Source of the DNA: CAZEJK01 sp964512045
GTDB taxonomy: Bacteria > Acidobacteriota > Thermoanaerobaculia > Thermoanaerobaculales > Sulfomarinibacteraceae
Reading direction: 5' to 3'
NCBI GenBank assembly: GCA_964512045.1
Contig: CAZEJK010000211.1
Coordinates: forward strand, 1-8,839
Length of the DNA stretch: 8,839 nucleotides
The notes beneath the pieces are model-generated. The model worked only from the letters and a program-made list of their open reading frames with translations. It was not told the origin of the DNA and did no database searches. Shown here piece by piece: positions 1 to 6,088 of this stretch (position 1 is its first letter; each line of letters begins with the position of its first letter). The translations under genes were made by a program, and so were the position numbers.

Positions 1-28
1 GAACGTCTCGTCGCCTCGGCTTCCGAAT

Positions 29-65
29 GGACCGCGGACGTCTCGTCCGCACGAGTGCGCCTGCA
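29..65. repeat. 37-bp direct repeat, copy 1, with internal hairpin
   Basis: This 37-bp stretch recurs exactly, in the same orientation, at 146-182. Its centre, 34-50, is a perfect hairpin: GCGGACG, loop TCT, then CGTCCGC. The two copies start 117 bp apart, and the 80 bp between them is not repeated. A partial third match to the core (ACGTCTCGTC, with one flanking difference) lies at about 3-12, so the window may begin inside a longer cluster. It looks like a short intergenic palindromic repeat of the REP type. No coding function is assigned. Confidence 0.85.
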
Positions 66-81
66 ACGCGGCCCGATGCAA

Positions 82-103
82 TCAGGAGATCCACGGCTCC
101 TGA
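82..103. repeat. Hairpin between the two direct repeats
   Basis: TCAGGAG (82-88) and CTCCTGA (97-103) are perfect inverted complements around an 8-nt loop. There is no T-run after it on either strand, so it is not a convincing terminator. It adds to the palindrome-rich character of the non-coding region at the left edge. No role is assigned. Confidence 0.4.
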
Positions 104-145
104 CCCGATTGGCGTGGGGCATCATGCGGCTTTCAGCATAGCGAC

Positions 146-182
146 GGACCGCGGACGTCTCGTCCGCACGAGTGCGCCTGCA
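146..182. repeat. 37-bp direct repeat, copy 2, with internal hairpin
   Basis: This is an exact copy of 29-65 in the same orientation, with the hairpin GCGGACG-TCT-CGTCCGC at 151-167. It ends 124 bp before the DUF937 start codon. On the plus strand it could therefore fall within the transcript leader or upstream promoter region of that gene. No T-tract follows the hairpin. Confidence 0.85.
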
Positions 183-210
183 GCAAGCCCGGTTGCGACC
201 CGGAGGCCGG

Positions 211-225
211 CGCTCACAGTGAGCG
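211..225. promoter_or_regulatory. Short perfect dyad upstream of the DUF937 gene
   Basis: CGCTCA (211-216) and TGAGCG (220-225) form a perfect inverted repeat around CAG. The size and spacing fit a site for a dimeric DNA-binding protein, about 80 bp before the DUF937 start. I could not identify a convincing -35/-10 pair in 183-306, so the operator reading is only a possibility. Chance is a realistic alternative in GC-rich DNA. Confidence 0.25.
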
Positions 226-295
226 TGTCAGGTCGTCTGCTCTCTCGGGAAGCGATGCGGTCATGCCGGGGTTATGCAGAGGAATCTGACGCGCG

Positions 296-301
296 AAGGA
301 G
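296..301 (+). promoter_or_regulatory. Ribosome binding site fixing the DUF937 start at 307
   Basis: AAGGAG sits 5 nt before the ATG at 307. The frame also opens at an earlier ATG at 274, but that codon lacks a comparable site. The family's usual N-terminus (M-A-x-L-D-x-L) begins at 307. Confidence 0.75.
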
Positions 302-306
302 ACACC

Positions 307-906
307 ATGGCCATTCTCGACACCCTCATGCAGCAGCTCACCACCGGACCACAGCTCGACCAGCTCAGCCAGCAGATCGGCGCCGACCGTGACAGCACCG
401 CCACCGCGGTGTCCGGCGCCCTGCCGATGCTCCTCGGCGCGCTCGACCGCAACGCCAACCAGGCCGGCGGCGCCTCCGGGCTCGCCGCCGCTCTCGACCG
501 CGACCACGACGGCTCCGTCCTCGACGACGTCGCCGGCTTCCTCGGCGGCGGCAGCAGCTCCGCCGGCCAGGGGATCCTCGGACACCTCTTCGGCGGCCGC
601 ACGAATGCCGCCGAAACAAGCATCGCCAAGATGGCGGGGCTCGACCAGAGCACGGTCGGTCATCTCCTCACCTTGCTGGCGCCGATCGTCCTCGGCGCGC
701 TCGGCAAGGCAAAGCGCGAGCAGGGTCTGTCCGAGGATGGCGTTGCCGGCCTGCTCCGCTCCGAGCGGGAGGCCGCACCACAGGAGGCGACCGACGTCAT
801 GGGGCTCGCCTCGCGGCTGCTCGACTCCGACGGCGACGGCGACGTGGGCGACGACCTGAGCCGCATCGGCAAGGGCGTGCTCGGACGGTTCCTCGGCGGG
901 CGGTAG
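307..906 (+). CDS. DUF937 family protein
   Basis: A 199-residue protein of the DUF937 family, whose biochemical role is not established. The N-terminus MAILDTLMQQL and the helix with GALPMLLGALDRN (about residues 37-49) are typical. So is the central GQGILGHLFGG followed by AGLDQSTVGHLLTLLAPIVLGALG (about 88-133). It has no signal peptide or clear transmembrane helix, though the hydrophobic glycine-rich helices could pack or oligomerise. Two similar acidic loops stand out: DRDHDGSVLDD (64-74) and DSDGDGDVGDD (173-183). Both have the D-x-D-x-D-G spacing of the first half of a calcium-binding EF-hand or dockerin loop; metal binding is inference. The start at 307 is set by AAGGAG; an upstream ATG at 274 would add 11 residues. 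It is convergent with the following gene and probably monocistronic. Family assignment is firm, function unknown. Confidence 0.88.
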   Translation: MAILDTLMQQLTTGPQLDQLSQQIGADRDSTATAVSGALPMLLGALDRNANQAGGASGLAAALDRDHDGSVLDDVAGFLGGGSSSAGQGILGHLFGGRTNAAETSIAKMAGLDQSTVGHLLTLLAPIVLGALGKAKREQGLSEDGVAGLLRSEREAAPQEATDVMGLASRLLDSDGDGDVGDDLSRIGKGVLGRFLGGR

Positions 907-951
907 TTCGCGCGCCTGCTCTGCGATCGCGGCAGACCGAACTCAGCGCGG
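907..951. other. Short convergent gap between DUF937 and ADP-ribosylglycohydrolase genes
   Basis: These 45 bp separate two converging stop codons. The only structure seen is a weak 5-bp inverted repeat, TCTGC (920-924) and GCAGA (932-936), without a T-run. I see no convincing terminator. Confidence 0.5.
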
Positions 952-1749
952 CTACGAGTCGCACATTGCAGCGGGCAGCGGCACACCGTACCGGGCCGCG
1001 AAACGCTGCACGATCTCGAGAAGCGGCCGGTCGAGCAGCGGTGTAACCCGCGCCGCAAGACCCTCCGGCACGCCGCCGTAGAACGCCTCGGCGACGGCGC
1101 CGGAGATGCACGCCTGGGTGTCGCTGTCGCCGCCGAGCGACACTGCGAGACGCACGGCGTGCTCGAAGCTTGACGAGTCGAGAAAGGCCACGATCGCCTC
1201 CGGCACCGACCGCTGGCACGACACCTCGAACCCGTAGGCAGGTCGGATCGACTCGACCGTCCGATCGAGGTCGTACCCGAACCGCGCGCTCAGCTCCGAC
1301 CGGATCTGCTCCCGGTCGGCGCCCATCCGCGCGAGGAACACCGCGGCCGCCACCGCCTGTGCGCCGGCGATCCCTTGAGGATGGTCATGGGTCGGCTCCG
1401 CAGTGGCGCGAGCCTGGGCGAGCACCGTGTCGAGATCGTCGAACGCCCACCCCACCGGCGCCACGCGCATCGCCGAGCCGTTGCCGAAGCTACCGTACGG
1501 CTGCGGATCGTCCGACAGACCCCACTGCACGAACCAGCCCCCGAAACCTCGCGACGGGTAGCGACGGAAGTACTCCTGGTACAGATCTCCGTACGGCCGG
1601 TCCTCGACAAGAGCCGCCGCGGTGGCCACCGTGAGCACCGTGTCGTCGGTGAAGGCGCACCCCGGCGCGACCATCTCGAGCTCGGTGCCCTTGAACCCGG
1701 CCCCCTCGAACCGGCTGCCCACCACATCGCCGACGATGGCGCCGAGCAT
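952..1749 (-). CDS. ADP-ribosylglycohydrolase family protein (DraG/ARH fold)
   Basis: A 265-residue protein of the ADP-ribosylglycohydrolase family, which removes ADP-ribose from modified proteins or other targets using a two-metal (usually Mg or Mn) centre. It begins MLGAIVGDVVGSRFEG, the family's first helix, followed by the metal-ligand motif TDDT at 34-37. GNGSAMRVAPVG (89-100), THDHPQG (120-126) and the second metal motif GGDSDT (206-211) follow in the expected order, so the active site looks intact and the length is normal. There is no signal peptide, so a cytoplasmic enzyme is expected. The known family relative DraG reactivates nitrogenase reductase, but no ADP-ribosyltransferase or nitrogen-fixation gene is visible here and the substrate cannot be named. 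The start ATG has only a weak GAGAG-like site upstream. The gene converges on DUF937 and diverges from the propeller sensor. Confidence 0.92.
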   Translation of the reverse strand: MLGAIVGDVVGSRFEGAGFKGTELEMVAPGCAFTDDTVLTVATAAALVEDRPYGDLYQEYFRRYPSRGFGGWFVQWGLSDDPQPYGSFGNGSAMRVAPVGWAFDDLDTVLAQARATAEPTHDHPQGIAGAQAVAAAVFLARMGADREQIRSELSARFGYDLDRTVESIRPAYGFEVSCQRSVPEAIVAFLDSSSFEHAVRLAVSLGGDSDTQACISGAVAEAFYGGVPEGLAARVTPLLDRPLLEIVQRFAARYGVPLPAAMCDS

Positions 1750-1914
1750 CTACGCGACTCTCACGAGCCGGCCGTGCTCCAGACGTTGGCCGAAAGCTCT
1801 CGTCACGGACCCGCTCCTGGCGAGCCATCTGACCCGGTCGACGGTGACTGCTGGACTCCGATACATGGAACCATGGTAGCGGATGGAGAAGCGCGCCGCG
1901 CCAGCACCCGAACC

Positions 1915-1987
1915 GGTGGTCGGGGCTCCCAGCCCCGACCGGAGACCGTTCACAAAGCTCGCGTCGGGGCAGGATGCCCCGACCACC
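1915..1987. repeat. REPIN-like element: two inverted copies of a palindromic 25-mer
   Basis: The left unit (1915-1939) reads GGTGGTCGGGGC, loop TCCCA, GCCCCGAC. The right unit (1963-1987), read on the minus strand, is GGTGGTCGGGGC, loop ATCCT, GCCCCGAC. The two are thus near-identical 25-mers in inverted orientation, differing only in the 5-nt loop and separated by 23 bp. Each can fold alone (8-bp stem; the left can extend to 10 bp). Alternatively the outer arms (1915-1926 with 1976-1987) pair over 12 bp and the inner arms pair over 8 bp, giving one long hairpin. This is the architecture of REP doublets (REPINs). No RAYT transposase gene is in the window. Confidence 0.75.
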
Positions 1988-2017
1988 GTGCTGCATGCTG
2001 TGAGGTGCAGGTCAGCA

Positions 2018-2033
2018 CCGGTCCTCGGACCGG
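2018..2033. repeat. Perfect 7-bp hairpin
   Basis: CCGGTCC (2018-2024), loop TC, GGACCGG (2027-2033). It lies 30 bp past the REPIN-like element and about 100 bp before the sensor start. With no T-run on either strand it is not an evident terminator. It may be a degenerate member of the same repeat cluster, since it shares the GGTC/GACC arms. Confidence 0.5.
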
Positions 2034-2119
2034 CAGAAGCCGCTCCGGCTCACGATCAACGAGGGGATCGCCATCCGCTGCACCCGCTCCCCTGGTGCCT
2101 GACCGAACGCAGGAGCGCG

Positions 2120-2125
2120 TACACT
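2120..2125 (+). promoter_or_regulatory. Possible -10 box for a leaderless sensor transcript
   Basis: TACACT fits the bacterial TANNNT -10 pattern and is followed by exactly 6 nt and then the GTG at 2132. Transcription would then begin at or next to the start codon. No good Shine-Dalgarno site precedes the GTG: GGCAGG directly abuts it. A weak -35-like CTGACC lies at 2099-2104 with a short 15-nt spacer. It is suggestive only. Confidence 0.35.
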
Positions 2126-2131
2126 GGCAGG

Positions 2132-4756
2132 GTGACTCGGCCCGTTCGCACCGTCGCAGCAGCCTGGTGCCTGGTGGCGGCGTCTCTCGCTGGAGCCGCG
2201 CGCTCAACGACGGACGTGACCCTCCGCAACTGGGGCGTGGCAGACGGGCTCCCGCAAAGCTCGGTGAATGCGATCGTGCACGGCAGTGAGGGCTACCTGT
2301 GGGTCGGCACCTTCGGCGGCCTCGCCCGCTTCGACGGCTCCCAGTTCTACGCGATCCATGCTGCCGACGGCGGTCTGGCAAGGATCCTGAGCCTGTGCGA
2401 GGACTCTTCGGGAACGCTCTGGGCCGGCACCGAGGGAGATGGGCTGTGGCGCGTCGAGTCGGGCACATTGGTCCCATACCCGGTAGACCCTCGGATTGAC
2501 AGCAGCATCGTAAACGCCATCGCGAGAGGTCCGGACGACACACTGTGGATCGGCACCAAGCCGCACGGCCTGTTTCGCATCGATGGGAACACCACCGAGC
2601 AGCTCTTGCCAACGGAAACGCTACAACGATCCCACGTGACAGCCCTCTACCAGCCCGCGGAACCGGAGACCGAGCTGTGGGTTGGCACCTACCAGGGCTT
2701 GGTCCACTGGGACGGAGCCTCGTTCGAGGCGATCTCCCTGCCCGGAGTACCTGACGACGGTGCGATCTCGAGCGTTGCAGGGAGCCCTGGAGGCGGCCTC
2801 TGGGTGGGGACCTACCACGGGCTCGTGCACCTCGGGCCTCCGATGACGAAGCTCTACACGATGGCGGACGGCCTGCAGAGCCTGTGGATCCAGGCCTTCT
2901 CGGCAAGCCCGGACGGCTCACTGTGGACCGGGAGCGATGCAGGAACCATCCAGCGGCTACACAACGGCGTCCTCGAGTCCCGTTCGCCCAGGGCTGACCT
3001 CGGCGACACAGCGATCACGTCGTTGCACCACGATCGCACCGGCAACCTCTGGGTGGGGACGAGCACGACCGGGCTCTGGCGCGTGCGGGACAGCGCCGTG
3101 CAGCTGTATGACATCGATGCCGGCCTCCACAGCAATCAGATCTTGGCGGTCACAGCCGGACGTGACGGCACGGTGTACGCGGGCCTGAACTGCGGCGGCG
3201 TCGATCAGATCCTCAACGGCCGAGTCACGTTACACCCGGTGACTGCGCACCTGGGCAACGGGTGCGTCTGGTCGCTCGCTATCGATCGACAGGAAGCCCT
3301 CTGGGTCGGCACCTGGGGCGGTGGCATCACGGTCTACGACGACGGACGGGTCACGCAGATCGGGCGATCAGACGGCCTCCCGAGCAACGCGATCCTCGCC
3401 CTGTATGAGGCATCCGACGGCGCCATGTGGGTTGGGTTGCGTCGAGATGGGCTCTGCACCGTTCGCGATGGGAGCCTGGAGTGCCTGACGTTCGAGCCTC
3501 CCGAACGGCTGTCAGTCCGCTGCTTCCTCGAGGACGACCGCGGGGGCATGTGGATCGGAACGTCCTCCGGCGTGCGCCATCTTGCGCCCGGACAGCCGCT
3601 CGCTCAGTGGCGTCCAGTTGCGGGGCTCGAGGGGATCTCGGCGAGGAGCCTGTTCCGACGGTCCGATCGGCTGTGGGTGGGCACCCACGGCGACGGCCTC
3701 CTTCTGCTCGCACACGAGCAGGTGTTCCGTTTTCGCCCCGAGCACGGAGTCTTCGATAGGGTCGTCTCCTGGATCGGATCGGATGAGAGCGACCAGCTCT
3801 GGCTGACTGGAAACAGGGGCATCTTCCGCGCAGACCCGAATCAGCTGGAGGCGATCGCACGCGGCGAACGGAGATCGACCGATGTTCTCTGGCTCGGGAT
3901 CGACGAGGGTCTGCGCAATGCCGAGTGCAACGGCGGCTTCCAGCCCGCAGGATGGAAGGACCCCGATGGACACCTTTGGATCCCCACCCTCGACGGTCTC
4001 GCCACCTTCGATCCGAGCCGGTTCCGTACCGGCGGCGAGCCACCCTCGGTGCGGATCGAGCGTGTGGTCCTCGACGGCCAGCCTGGCGATGTATCGTCAC
4101 GGCTCCAGGTGACCCCCGGCCGTCACCGGATCGAGATCGCCTACTCCGCCGTCAGCCTCGATTCCCCGGAGAGGGTCCGCTTTCGCTCCCGGCTTGTGGG
4201 GTACGACGAAGACTGGGTCGACCTCGGTACCGAGCGCTCGGCAACGTTCACCTCCCTCCCACCAGGCAGCTACCGGTTTGAGGTGATCGGGCACGACGCC
4301 AGCGGCGCCTGGTCCAAGGCCCCGGCGACCCTGCAGATCGAAGTTCCTCAACCGCTCTGGCAGAGCTTGTGGTTCAACCTCGGCAGCGCAGCTCTCCTGC
4401 TGACGATCATTAGCGGCTTCGCCGTGCTGACGGCGCGCCGACGCGTTCACCGCGCGAACGAGCGCGCCCGACTTGCCAGCGAGGTGGCCACCGGCCTGCT
4501 CCACGAAGCCCGCCAGCCGCTGCAGGTGGTCGTGTCCAGTCTCGAGCTTGCAGCCCGGCTCGGCGACAGCAACCCGGCCGCTGCCGCGCACGCCCTCGAG
4601 CGGGCGGGAGGCGGCACCCAACGCCTGGCTGAGCTACTGGAGCAGGTGGAACGGCTCGAGCAGGAGGGCAGGCTGAGCAGCGTGACGTACGCCGGAAACC
4701 ACCGTATGATCCTACTCGGTGGTGGCAGAGATGGTACCGAAAGTCCTGATCGTTGA
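2132..4756 (+). CDS. Propeller sensor with HisKA-like H-box but no ATPase domain
   Basis: An 874-residue membrane sensor with the two-component-regulator propeller architecture. GTG at 2132 is chosen because a signal peptide follows directly (hydrophobic residues about 8-23), while the open extension back to 1883 crosses intergenic palindromes. Residues about 32-640 carry some 14 blade motifs of the LWVGT...GL type, from YLWVGT at 55 to HLWIPT at 614, fitting two seven-bladed propellers. The family hallmark ECNGGFQPAG is at 598-607. A Y_Y_Y domain (about 667-738), a transmembrane helix (about 747-768) and a basic juxtamembrane segment follow. Then comes an H-box, LLHEARQPLQ, with H791 as likely phosphoacceptor, and a second DHp-like helix ending near VERLEQEG. 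The protein ends 83 residues after H791. No N, G1 or G2 box exists, so the ATP-binding domain is absent. The propellers are probably periplasmic ligand sensors. It overlaps the receiver gene downstream. Confidence 0.85.
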   Translation: MTRPVRTVAAAWCLVAASLAGAARSTTDVTLRNWGVADGLPQSSVNAIVHGSEGYLWVGTFGGLARFDGSQFYAIHAADGGLARILSLCEDSSGTLWAGTEGDGLWRVESGTLVPYPVDPRIDSSIVNAIARGPDDTLWIGTKPHGLFRIDGNTTEQLLPTETLQRSHVTALYQPAEPETELWVGTYQGLVHWDGASFEAISLPGVPDDGAISSVAGSPGGGLWVGTYHGLVHLGPPMTKLYTMADGLQSLWIQAFSASPDGSLWTGSDAGTIQRLHNGVLESRSPRADLGDTAITSLHHDRTGNLWVGTSTTGLWRVRDSAVQLYDIDAGLHSNQILAVTAGRDGTVYAGLNCGGVDQILNGRVTLHPVTAHLGNGCVWSLAIDRQEALWVGTWGGGITVYDDGRVTQIGRSDGLPSNAILALYEASDGAMWVGLRRDGLCTVRDGSLECLTFEPPERLSVRCFLEDDRGGMWIGTSSGVRHLAPGQPLAQWRPVAGLEGISARSLFRRSDRLWVGTHGDGLLLLAHEQVFRFRPEHGVFDRVVSWIGSDESDQLWLTGNRGIFRADPNQLEAIARGERRSTDVLWLGIDEGLRNAECNGGFQPAGWKDPDGHLWIPTLDGLATFDPSRFRTGGEPPSVRIERVVLDGQPGDVSSRLQVTPGRHRIEIAYSAVSLDSPERVRFRSRLVGYDEDWVDLGTERSATFTSLPPGSYRFEVIGHDASGAWSKAPATLQIEVPQPLWQSLWFNLGSAALLLTIISGFAVLTARRRVHRANERARLASEVATGLLHEARQPLQVVVSSLELAARLGDSNPAAAAHALERAGGGTQRLAELLEQVERLEQEGRLSSVTYAGNHRMILLGGGRDGTESPDR

Positions 4757-5135
4757 TGACGATCCCGGCGTTCGCGAGGCGATGTGCGAGCTCATCTCGG
4801 TGCTCTTTGCCGACCCGCCCCGCCAGGTCGAGGTCATCGCGAGGACCGATGGCTTGGAAGCCGTCGAAGCGGCCGGTCAAGAACCGCTCGCACTGATCTT
4901 GATGGACATCCGCATGCCCGGGATGGACGGAATCGATGCCTTTCACCGGATCGCCGCAGAGGTCCATCCGACCCCTCCCACAATGCTCATGACCGGCTAC
5001 GGCACGACGGGTGTGAAGGACAGGATCAACGGCGCCATCTCCACCGGCGCCCTCGGCTGCCTGACCAAGCCGATCTCGCTTCGGACGCTCGAACAGCTTA
5101 TCGCTCGCCACGTCTTCGGCGAGGCCGACCCGTGA
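4731..5135 (+). CDS. Single-domain response regulator (receiver only)
   Basis: A 134-residue receiver domain with no DNA-binding or enzymatic output domain. From the ATG at 4731 the key residues are all present: acidic pocket D9-D11 in VLIVDDDP, phosphoacceptor D59 in LILMDIRMPGMDG, switch threonine T88 in MLMTGYG and K113 in CLTKPI. It should therefore be phosphorylatable. GTG codons at 4719 and 4722 are alternative starts adding a few residues; the ATG gives the usual receiver N-terminus, with GGTGG upstream as a weak ribosome site. The gene overlaps the sensor's end by 26 nt in another frame, which indicates translational coupling and a shared pathway. Its own frame has stops at 4683 and 4707, so it is not simply the tail of an unbroken hybrid kinase. 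It may act as a phosphate shuttle or through protein contacts, as CheY- or Spo0F-like regulators do. Confidence 0.9.
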   Translation: MVPKVLIVDDDPGVREAMCELISVLFADPPRQVEVIARTDGLEAVEAAGQEPLALILMDIRMPGMDGIDAFHRIAAEVHPTPPTMLMTGYGTTGVKDRINGAISTGALGCLTKPISLRTLEQLIARHVFGEADP

Positions 5136-5210
5136 GCCGAGCGTACCGATCTCCACGTCGAGCCGGCTCGCTCACGGCGGAGGTGAGACCGACATCGGCC
5201 CACAGCAAAC

Positions 5211-5233
5211 GGCGCGGGCAAGGGACCCGCGCC
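5211..5233. terminator. Candidate terminator hairpin between convergent genes
   Basis: GGCGCGGG (5211-5218) and CCCGCGCC (5226-5233) form a perfect 8-bp GC stem around a 7-nt loop. It sits between the converging response-regulator and YceI genes. No strong T-tract follows; on the minus strand the next bases are GTTTGCTG. It could end YceI transcription, or both transcripts, but the sequence lacks the classic U-run. Confidence 0.45.
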
Positions 5234-5270
5234 ACCGCTGGACACTCCTCCGACGAGCCCTGACCGGTCG

Positions 5271-5867
5271 CTACTGCTTCTGCACCTGCAGGTTGATGAC
5301 GATCTCGACGTTCTCGCCGAGCAGCAGCCCGCCGGCGTCCATCGCCTTGTTCCAGGTGATGTCATAGTCCTTGCGATTGAGCTCCGTGGCGATCTCGAAG
5401 CCCGCCTTGGTGTTGCCCCGCGGGTCCTGCATCGCGCCGAGGAAGCTCACCGGCAGGGTGACGGTCTTGGTCACACCGTGCATGGTCAGGTCACCGGTGA
5501 CCTCGTACTCGTTCTCGCCGACCTTCGAGAACTTCTCACCCACGAATGTGATCTCGGGATGGTTCTCCACATCGAAGAAGTCCGCGCTGCGCAGGTGCTT
5601 GTCCCGGTCGGCGTTGTCGGTGTCGATGCTCGCCGCGTCGATGACGAACTGCACCGACGAGCTCTCGAGGTTCTCGAAGTCGGTGACGATCGTGCCGTCG
5701 AACGTCCCGAACTGGCCGCTGGTCTTCGACATCAGGTGACGGATCTTGAAGTCGACGCCGGAGTGAGCGCTATCGATCTTCCAGGTGTCGGCGGCGCCGG
5801 CGAGCCCGGCCACACCAAGTGCCAGTACGAAGATCATGAGAGTCTGCAGTCGTTTCGAATCGTGCAT
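5271..5867 (-). CDS. YceI family periplasmic protein
   Basis: A 198-residue exported protein of the YceI family, an eight-stranded lipocalin-like barrel that binds isoprenoid-type lipids in characterised members. A signal peptide with a hydrophobic core (about residues 10-25) probably ends after AGAA at 26. The mature part follows the family pattern: W-K-I-D-x-x-H-S near the start, then KIRHLMSKTSGQFGTFDG. Next come ASIDTDNADRDKHLRSADFFD and HPEITF, then DLTMHGVTKTVTLPV and a terminal LLLGENVEIVINLQVQK. It is full length and appears intact. The start is supported by AAGGAGG about 5-6 nt upstream on the minus strand. It is likely monocistronic, convergent with the signalling pair and divergent from the protease. 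The precise ligand cannot be read from the sequence. Confidence 0.95.
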   Translation of the reverse strand: MHDSKRLQTLMIFVLALGVAGLAGAADTWKIDSAHSGVDFKIRHLMSKTSGQFGTFDGTIVTDFENLESSSVQFVIDAASIDTDNADRDKHLRSADFFDVENHPEITFVGEKFSKVGENEYEVTGDLTMHGVTKTVTLPVSFLGAMQDPRGNTKAGFEIATELNRKDYDITWNKAMDAGGLLLGENVEIVINLQVQKQ

Positions 5868-6088
5868 GGGGTCCTCCTTGCTGGTTCGTGATTCGTGTCG
5901 GTGGTACTATATGCCGCGTCTTGCGACGTGGTTTCATCTTTGAAATACGCTCGAAAGGCCGGACATTCCAACGGTGCCACACGGCACCCCAAGACGCGGC
6001 CACATTCTGCAAACTCTCCGGCCGCTGAACCGTACATCCACAGACGCCGCCGGTCCACCTGCGGCCATCAACTCGAGGAGGAGACCCA
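5868..6088. promoter_or_regulatory. Divergent promoter region of YceI and tricorn-like protease genes
   Basis: This 221-bp gap must hold promoters for both genes. On the minus strand TATAGT (5911-5906) matches the -10 consensus at five of six positions and would give a leader of about 30 nt before YceI; no good -35 was seen. On the plus strand TTGCGA (5921-5926) with AATACG (5944-5949), spacing 17, is a weak candidate for the protease. Between them TTTCA (5932-5936) and TGAAA (5941-5945) form a small AT-rich dyad that could be a shared operator. The stretch is locally more AT-rich than its surroundings. Confidence 0.45.
6075..6084 (+). promoter_or_regulatory. Strong ribosome binding site of the tricorn-like gene
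   Basis: GAGGAGGAGA ends 4 nt before the ATG at 6089. It contains an extended Shine-Dalgarno match and fixes the start, which is directly followed by a signal peptide. Confidence 0.8.

Larger units (their letters stand above)
1750..2131. other. 382-bp divergent intergenic region rich in palindromes
   Basis: This gap separates the starts of the ADP-ribosylglycohydrolase (-) and the propeller sensor (+). The plus-strand frame of the sensor stays open back to an ATG at 1883. That extension would have to translate through the inverted repeats at 1915-1987 and 2018-2033, and it precedes an obvious signal peptide, so I treat it as non-coding. A small 12-bp palindrome, CATGG-AA-CCATG, lies at 1864-1875, about 115 bp upstream of the hydrolase start. 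It could be an operator or chance. No clear promoter for the hydrolase was found. Confidence 0.6.

Noticed and set aside
29..182. The two 37-bp repeats as a minimal CRISPR array
   Set aside because: Only two full copies, an 80-bp interval far longer than normal spacers, a third partial core at a different spacing, and no cas genes.
27..392. Open frame across the left repeats with a repeated peptide DRGRLVRTSAPA
   Set aside because: The peptide repeat arises only because the 37-bp repeats are spaced by a multiple of three. The frame runs into the well-supported DUF937 gene and has no ribosome site or family resemblance.
1883..2131. Upstream extension of the sensor to an ATG at 1883
   Set aside because: It would translate through the inverted repeats and place about 83 low-similarity residues ahead of an obvious signal peptide.
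4677..4756. Sequencing frameshift splitting one hybrid kinase into sensor and receiver
   Set aside because: The receiver frame has stops at 4683 and 4707, and no ATPase domain is encoded between the two in any frame, so a single indel would not restore a normal hybrid kinase. A larger deletion cannot be excluded.
5159..5170. Palindrome CGAGCCGGCTCG after the receiver gene as a terminator
   Set aside because: It is a loop-less 12-bp palindrome without a T-run and is easily expected by chance in GC-rich DNA. The hairpin at 5211-5233 is a better candidate.
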